From Bacteroidota bacterium (GTDB taxonomy: Bacteria; Bacteroidota; Bacteroidia; Flavobacteriales_F; PHOS-HE28), in NCBI GenBank assembly GCA_023412755.1, contig JAEZCB010000158.1, positions 1-9,735 of the forward strand: DNA of 9,735 nt. The letters are read 5' to 3'. Below are positions 7,261 through 9,735 of the stretch, in pieces. The translations under genes were made by a program, and so were the position numbers. Each line of letters opens with the position of its first letter. The stretch's first letter is position 1. The notes under the pieces were generated by a model. It was given only the letters and a program-made list of their open reading frames with translations, did not search any database and had not been told where the DNA came from.

Positions 7261-7356
7261 GCTGTTGCTGGTTTCGGGAGGGCGAAGGTAGGGCAACGGC
7301 ATCATGTCCGGCGCGGCTTTGCTTATGAGGTGGCCTCTGCGGATACCTTCGCGGCG
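7261..7356. other. Short divergent spacer between accA and ispE
   Basis: These 96 bp separate the two start codons and must hold both promoters unless these lie within the coding regions. I find no full TAnnTTTG match on either strand; the nearest on the plus strand is a TTTG at about 7318-7321 without the preceding TA. No Shine-Dalgarno sequence stands before either start. Confidence 0.5.
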
Positions 7357-8193
7357 ATGGTGCTATTTCCTCCAGCCAAGATCAACATCGGTCTCCGGGT
7401 GATCCGAAAAAGGGATGATGGCTATCACGAGATCGAAACCGTGATGATCCCGATCCCTCTATCCGATGTGCTGGAGGCGGTGGTGGATGAGAAGCTGCCA
7501 CAGGGAACGGTGCGATATGAACGGACCGGGTTGAAGATCGCCGGTGATCCAAAGGCGGACCTGTGCATGAAAGCGGTGGAACTGATCCGTGAAAAGCATT
7601 GGATCCCCGGCCTGCGTGTACACCTGCATAAAGTGATCCCGACCGGCGCCGGACTGGGTGGCGGCTCCAGTGATGGGGCCCATATGTTGCTTTTGTTGGA
7701 CCGTCTGCTTGGGCTGGGGCTGGAACGCAAGGTGCTTCACGACCTTGCTTCAAGGCTGGGCAGTGATCCGCCATTTTTCCTAGAACCAAGACCACAGCTT
7801 GCCAAAGGGCGTGGCGAGATCCTTCAGCCAGTAGAGCTTGATCTAACCAAGAAATGGTTGATGCTCGTGAACCCTGGGATCCACGTGGCTACTGCTGAAG
7901 TTTACCGAGCCATGCGACCCACAGGTGCACCTGCCGATCTAATGCGAAGGATTGCATTGCCGATCGATCAATGGCAGGAAGATGTGGTGAACGACATGGA
8001 AGGTTTTGTTTTAACCGCCTACCCCGAAGTGAGGATCGCGAAGGAAAAGATCAAAGCAGCTGGCGCCGTGTATGCGGCCATGAGCGGATCAGGTTCCACG
8101 GTGTATGGGATCTTCTGCGGCGGCCGGCCGGAGGCGTTGGAATGGCCCGTTGATCATCAGCAATGGATCCTCCCGTTGGGTCCATTCACTTGA
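7357..8193 (+). CDS. ispE: 4-diphosphocytidyl-2-C-methyl-D-erythritol kinase
   Basis: A GHMP-superfamily kinase that phosphorylates the 2-hydroxyl of CDP-methylerythritol with ATP in the MEP pathway for IPP and DMAPP. The 278-residue protein is typical in length. MVLFPPAKINIGL supports the ATG at 7357; an in-frame GTG at 7330 would add nine residues not seen in the family. Lys8 (PAKINIGL) and Asp137 (LGSDPPFF) correspond to the usual catalytic pair. The ATP-binding loop PTGAGLGGGSSDGAHML covers about 95-111, and the C-terminal GHMP motif AAMSGSGSTVYGIF lies at 240-253. Its presence indicates that this organism makes isoprenoids by the MEP rather than the mevalonate route. One oddity is Pro138 in GSDPPFF, where Cys, Val or Ile is more usual. 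It ends 8 bp inside the convergent thioredoxin-like gene. Confidence 0.96.
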   Translation: MVLFPPAKINIGLRVIRKRDDGYHEIETVMIPIPLSDVLEAVVDEKLPQGTVRYERTGLKIAGDPKADLCMKAVELIREKHWIPGLRVHLHKVIPTGAGLGGGSSDGAHMLLLLDRLLGLGLERKVLHDLASRLGSDPPFFLEPRPQLAKGRGEILQPVELDLTKKWLMLVNPGIHVATAEVYRAMRPTGAPADLMRRIALPIDQWQEDVVNDMEGFVLTAYPEVRIAKEKIKAAGAVYAAMSGSGSTVYGIFCGGRPEALEWPVDHQQWILPLGPFT

Positions 8194-9559
8194 ATAGATC
8201 TTCAAGTACGACCTCCAACTCCTGGTGATCATATGGTTTGGCCATGATGATGCCGTCCTTATCCAGTAAAAATAGTGTTGGCGTGGCCTTCACATTGAAA
8301 GCCTTTGCGGCCGGAGAACCCCAGCCGATCAACTCGCTGTAGGCCGGCCACTCAAAACGTTCCTCATCCAAACCCTGCTGAAATTCCTCCTGGTCGGCGT
8401 CCAACGCGATCCCGATCACATGCAATCCCTCCCCGCGCCATTGCTGGTACATTCGGTCAAGGAAGGGCATCTGCTCGTGACAATGCTCGCAGGAACTGGA
8501 GTAGAAGAAGATGATGGTGGCGCGATTCCTAGGGAGCACATCGTAGAGCAAGGTGGTATCACCCGTGATGGGGTCTGGCAGAAGAATTTCCGGCGCCTTG
8601 GCTCCAACCGCCACTTGAAGCTGGTCGGCAATGATGCCGAACAACCTCTTGTCGGGGGGGATAAGCGACCCTTCCCCGACCACATACCGATCCACCAGAT
8701 ATTGTGAGACGAAGTCAGGGCCATATTGATCGAATATGCGCACAAGAAGCGAACGAGTTAGATCCCATGCTTCAAGCTCCGGCGCGGTCCAGAGCAAAAG
8801 GGAATCAATGGCGGAAATAAAACCATCTGGAAGCTCCGGAGGTGCGGTCTGCATCCAGGCCATCACCGCCCGAGAATAGACGGAGCTACGCATGAGGCGG
8901 CCATCTGTCCAATCCATGGCTGAAGCTATCGCTAAGGGCCCCCGCGAGGCTGCTGCGGACAACGCACGATCGGTACGCACCACATGGGCGAAATAACTCG
9001 CGGTATCCGTAACAAGTCTATCAAGCAAGGAGATGCGTTGCCTGTGAATGACTGCTTCAGCGCTATCCAGGCGCCGATGAGCGGCCTGATCGGCGGTATC
9101 TATTCCGGTTCGTTGCGCCGCGATAGATCTTAGCCGCTCTTGCCCGCTCCGGCTGGACATTTTGTACTCCCAGAGCCGCTGGTTCTCCAATGAACGCTCT
9201 ACCAGAATGTTCTCCTGCAGTGGTTTTCCAGTGAAGATCAGCCTCACTTCGCGCTCCCGTGGATCGAGAATGATGTCCACCCGGTCGGAATCATTCACTG
9301 CCAATTGATAGAAACCCGCAGGGTATGGGTGGCCTTGAAAAGAGAAACGCCCTTTGCGATCCACGGCCGCTGAGTCGATCACCATGTGGTCACCGCCGCG
9401 GGTATCCAACAGCAGCACCGACGTTGGCCGATCGGAGAAAGCGAGCGTGCCCTGAAGCCGTTGGGCTTGGATCCCAGGGTAATGCAACAACCCGAGCAAA
9501 AGCAAACCGATCTGGAGATAAAGAGGGGATCGCAACAAGACCGGGGTTCGGTGATGCAT
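8186..9559 (-). CDS. Exported TlpA/ResA-like thioredoxin-fold protein with a DUF4369-like N-terminal domain
   Basis: A periplasmic or membrane-associated thiol-disulfide oxidoreductase of a type common in Bacteroidota. The chosen ATG at 9557-9559 gives 457 residues; the open frame continues upstream into the terminator and 5S region, which cannot be coding. A hydrophobic segment (about 12-28) ending GIQAQ suggests a signal peptide cut near residue 32. Residues about 33-125 have the beta-rich DUF4369 pattern (LQGTLAFSDRPTSVLLLDTRGGD, GRFSFQG, FYQLAVND). Residues about 126-315 are helical, possibly DUF5106-like. The thioredoxin domain starts near 320 with VGAKAPEILLPD; the redox motif is CEHC at 357-360 within FFYSSSCEHCHEQMPFL, and the cis-proline is Pro427 in KATPTLF. 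The substrate is unknown; cytochrome c maturation or general envelope disulfide reduction is possible. It lies just downstream of an rRNA terminator in the same direction. Confidence 0.9.
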   Translation of the reverse strand: MHHRTPVLLRSPLYLQIGLLLLGLLHYPGIQAQRLQGTLAFSDRPTSVLLLDTRGGDHMVIDSAAVDRKGRFSFQGHPYPAGFYQLAVNDSDRVDIILDPREREVRLIFTGKPLQENILVERSLENQRLWEYKMSSRSGQERLRSIAAQRTGIDTADQAAHRRLDSAEAVIHRQRISLLDRLVTDTASYFAHVVRTDRALSAAASRGPLAIASAMDWTDGRLMRSSVYSRAVMAWMQTAPPELPDGFISAIDSLLLWTAPELEAWDLTRSLLVRIFDQYGPDFVSQYLVDRYVVGEGSLIPPDKRLFGIIADQLQVAVGAKAPEILLPDPITGDTTLLYDVLPRNRATIIFFYSSSCEHCHEQMPFLDRMYQQWRGEGLHVIGIALDADQEEFQQGLDEERFEWPAYSELIGWGSPAAKAFNVKATPTLFLLDKDGIIMAKPYDHQELEVVLEDLFK

Positions 9560-9600
9560 AGGATGGGCGAAGATGCAAATGGCCTGCCGCAGATGAGTTG

Positions 9601-9637
9601 AAATAAAAAGCCCCGTCCATTTCTGGACGGGGCTTTT
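9601..9637 (-). terminator. Strong intrinsic terminator of the rRNA operon
   Basis: Bases 9606-9619 pair perfectly with 9624-9637 (AAAAGCCCCGTCCA against TGGACGGGGCTTTT), a 14-bp stem closed by a four-base loop. Read on the minus strand, the stem is followed by a T-rich run (CTTTTTATTT). It lies directly after the 5S rRNA 3' end, so it should end the rRNA transcript. The stem itself is symmetric, with A and T arms on both sides, so it could also act on plus-strand transcription, though the T-tract there is shorter. Confidence 0.93.
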
Positions 9638-9640
9638 AGA

Positions 9641-9735
<95 letters not shown>

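Overview
The window looks like a chromosomal core segment from a member of the Bacteroidota, most likely an environmental Flavobacteriales-type bacterium of moderate GC content. The evidence is a DUF5606 protein, an exported 'asparagine synthetase B-like' protein of the kind I know from this phylum, TAnnTTTG-type promoter motifs with little Shine-Dalgarno signal, a lipoprotein with a surface-export-like acidic stretch after its Cys, and a thioredoxin-fold protein with a DUF4369-like N-terminus. The species cannot be named from the sequence.

Layout, left to right. A minus-strand block (1-4782) reads, in transcription order: dnaB (replicative helicase); an exported protein of unknown function whose start overlaps the dnaB end by 35 bp; a DUF5606 protein behind its own candidate promoter; and an M3-family oligoendopeptidase that starts 3 bp later and runs off the left edge. 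A 217-bp divergent spacer follows, then a plus-strand lipoprotein gene (5000-6286). Its stop codon is interlocked with that of minus-strand accA (6283-7260). A 96-bp divergent spacer separates accA from plus-strand ispE (7357-8193), which overlaps tail-to-tail by 8 bp with a minus-strand thioredoxin-like protein (8186-9559). The right end holds a strong intrinsic terminator and the 3' part of a 5S rRNA on the minus strand, so an rRNA operon enters from the right and ends here.

The recognisable genes are housekeeping: replication (dnaB), the first step of fatty acid synthesis (accA), isoprenoid precursor synthesis by the MEP route (ispE), peptide turnover (M3 peptidase) and envelope thiol chemistry (thioredoxin-like protein). 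I see no mobile element, CRISPR array, tRNA, phage gene or defence locus. All gene-free stretches are under 300 bp.

I did not find a convincing new multi-gene system. The points most worth a second look are the exported protein that commonly carries an asparagine synthetase name but lacks that enzyme's hallmarks, the SSB-tip-like end of DnaB, the likely surface lipoprotein lying between accA and dnaB, and a marked excess of GATC across the window.
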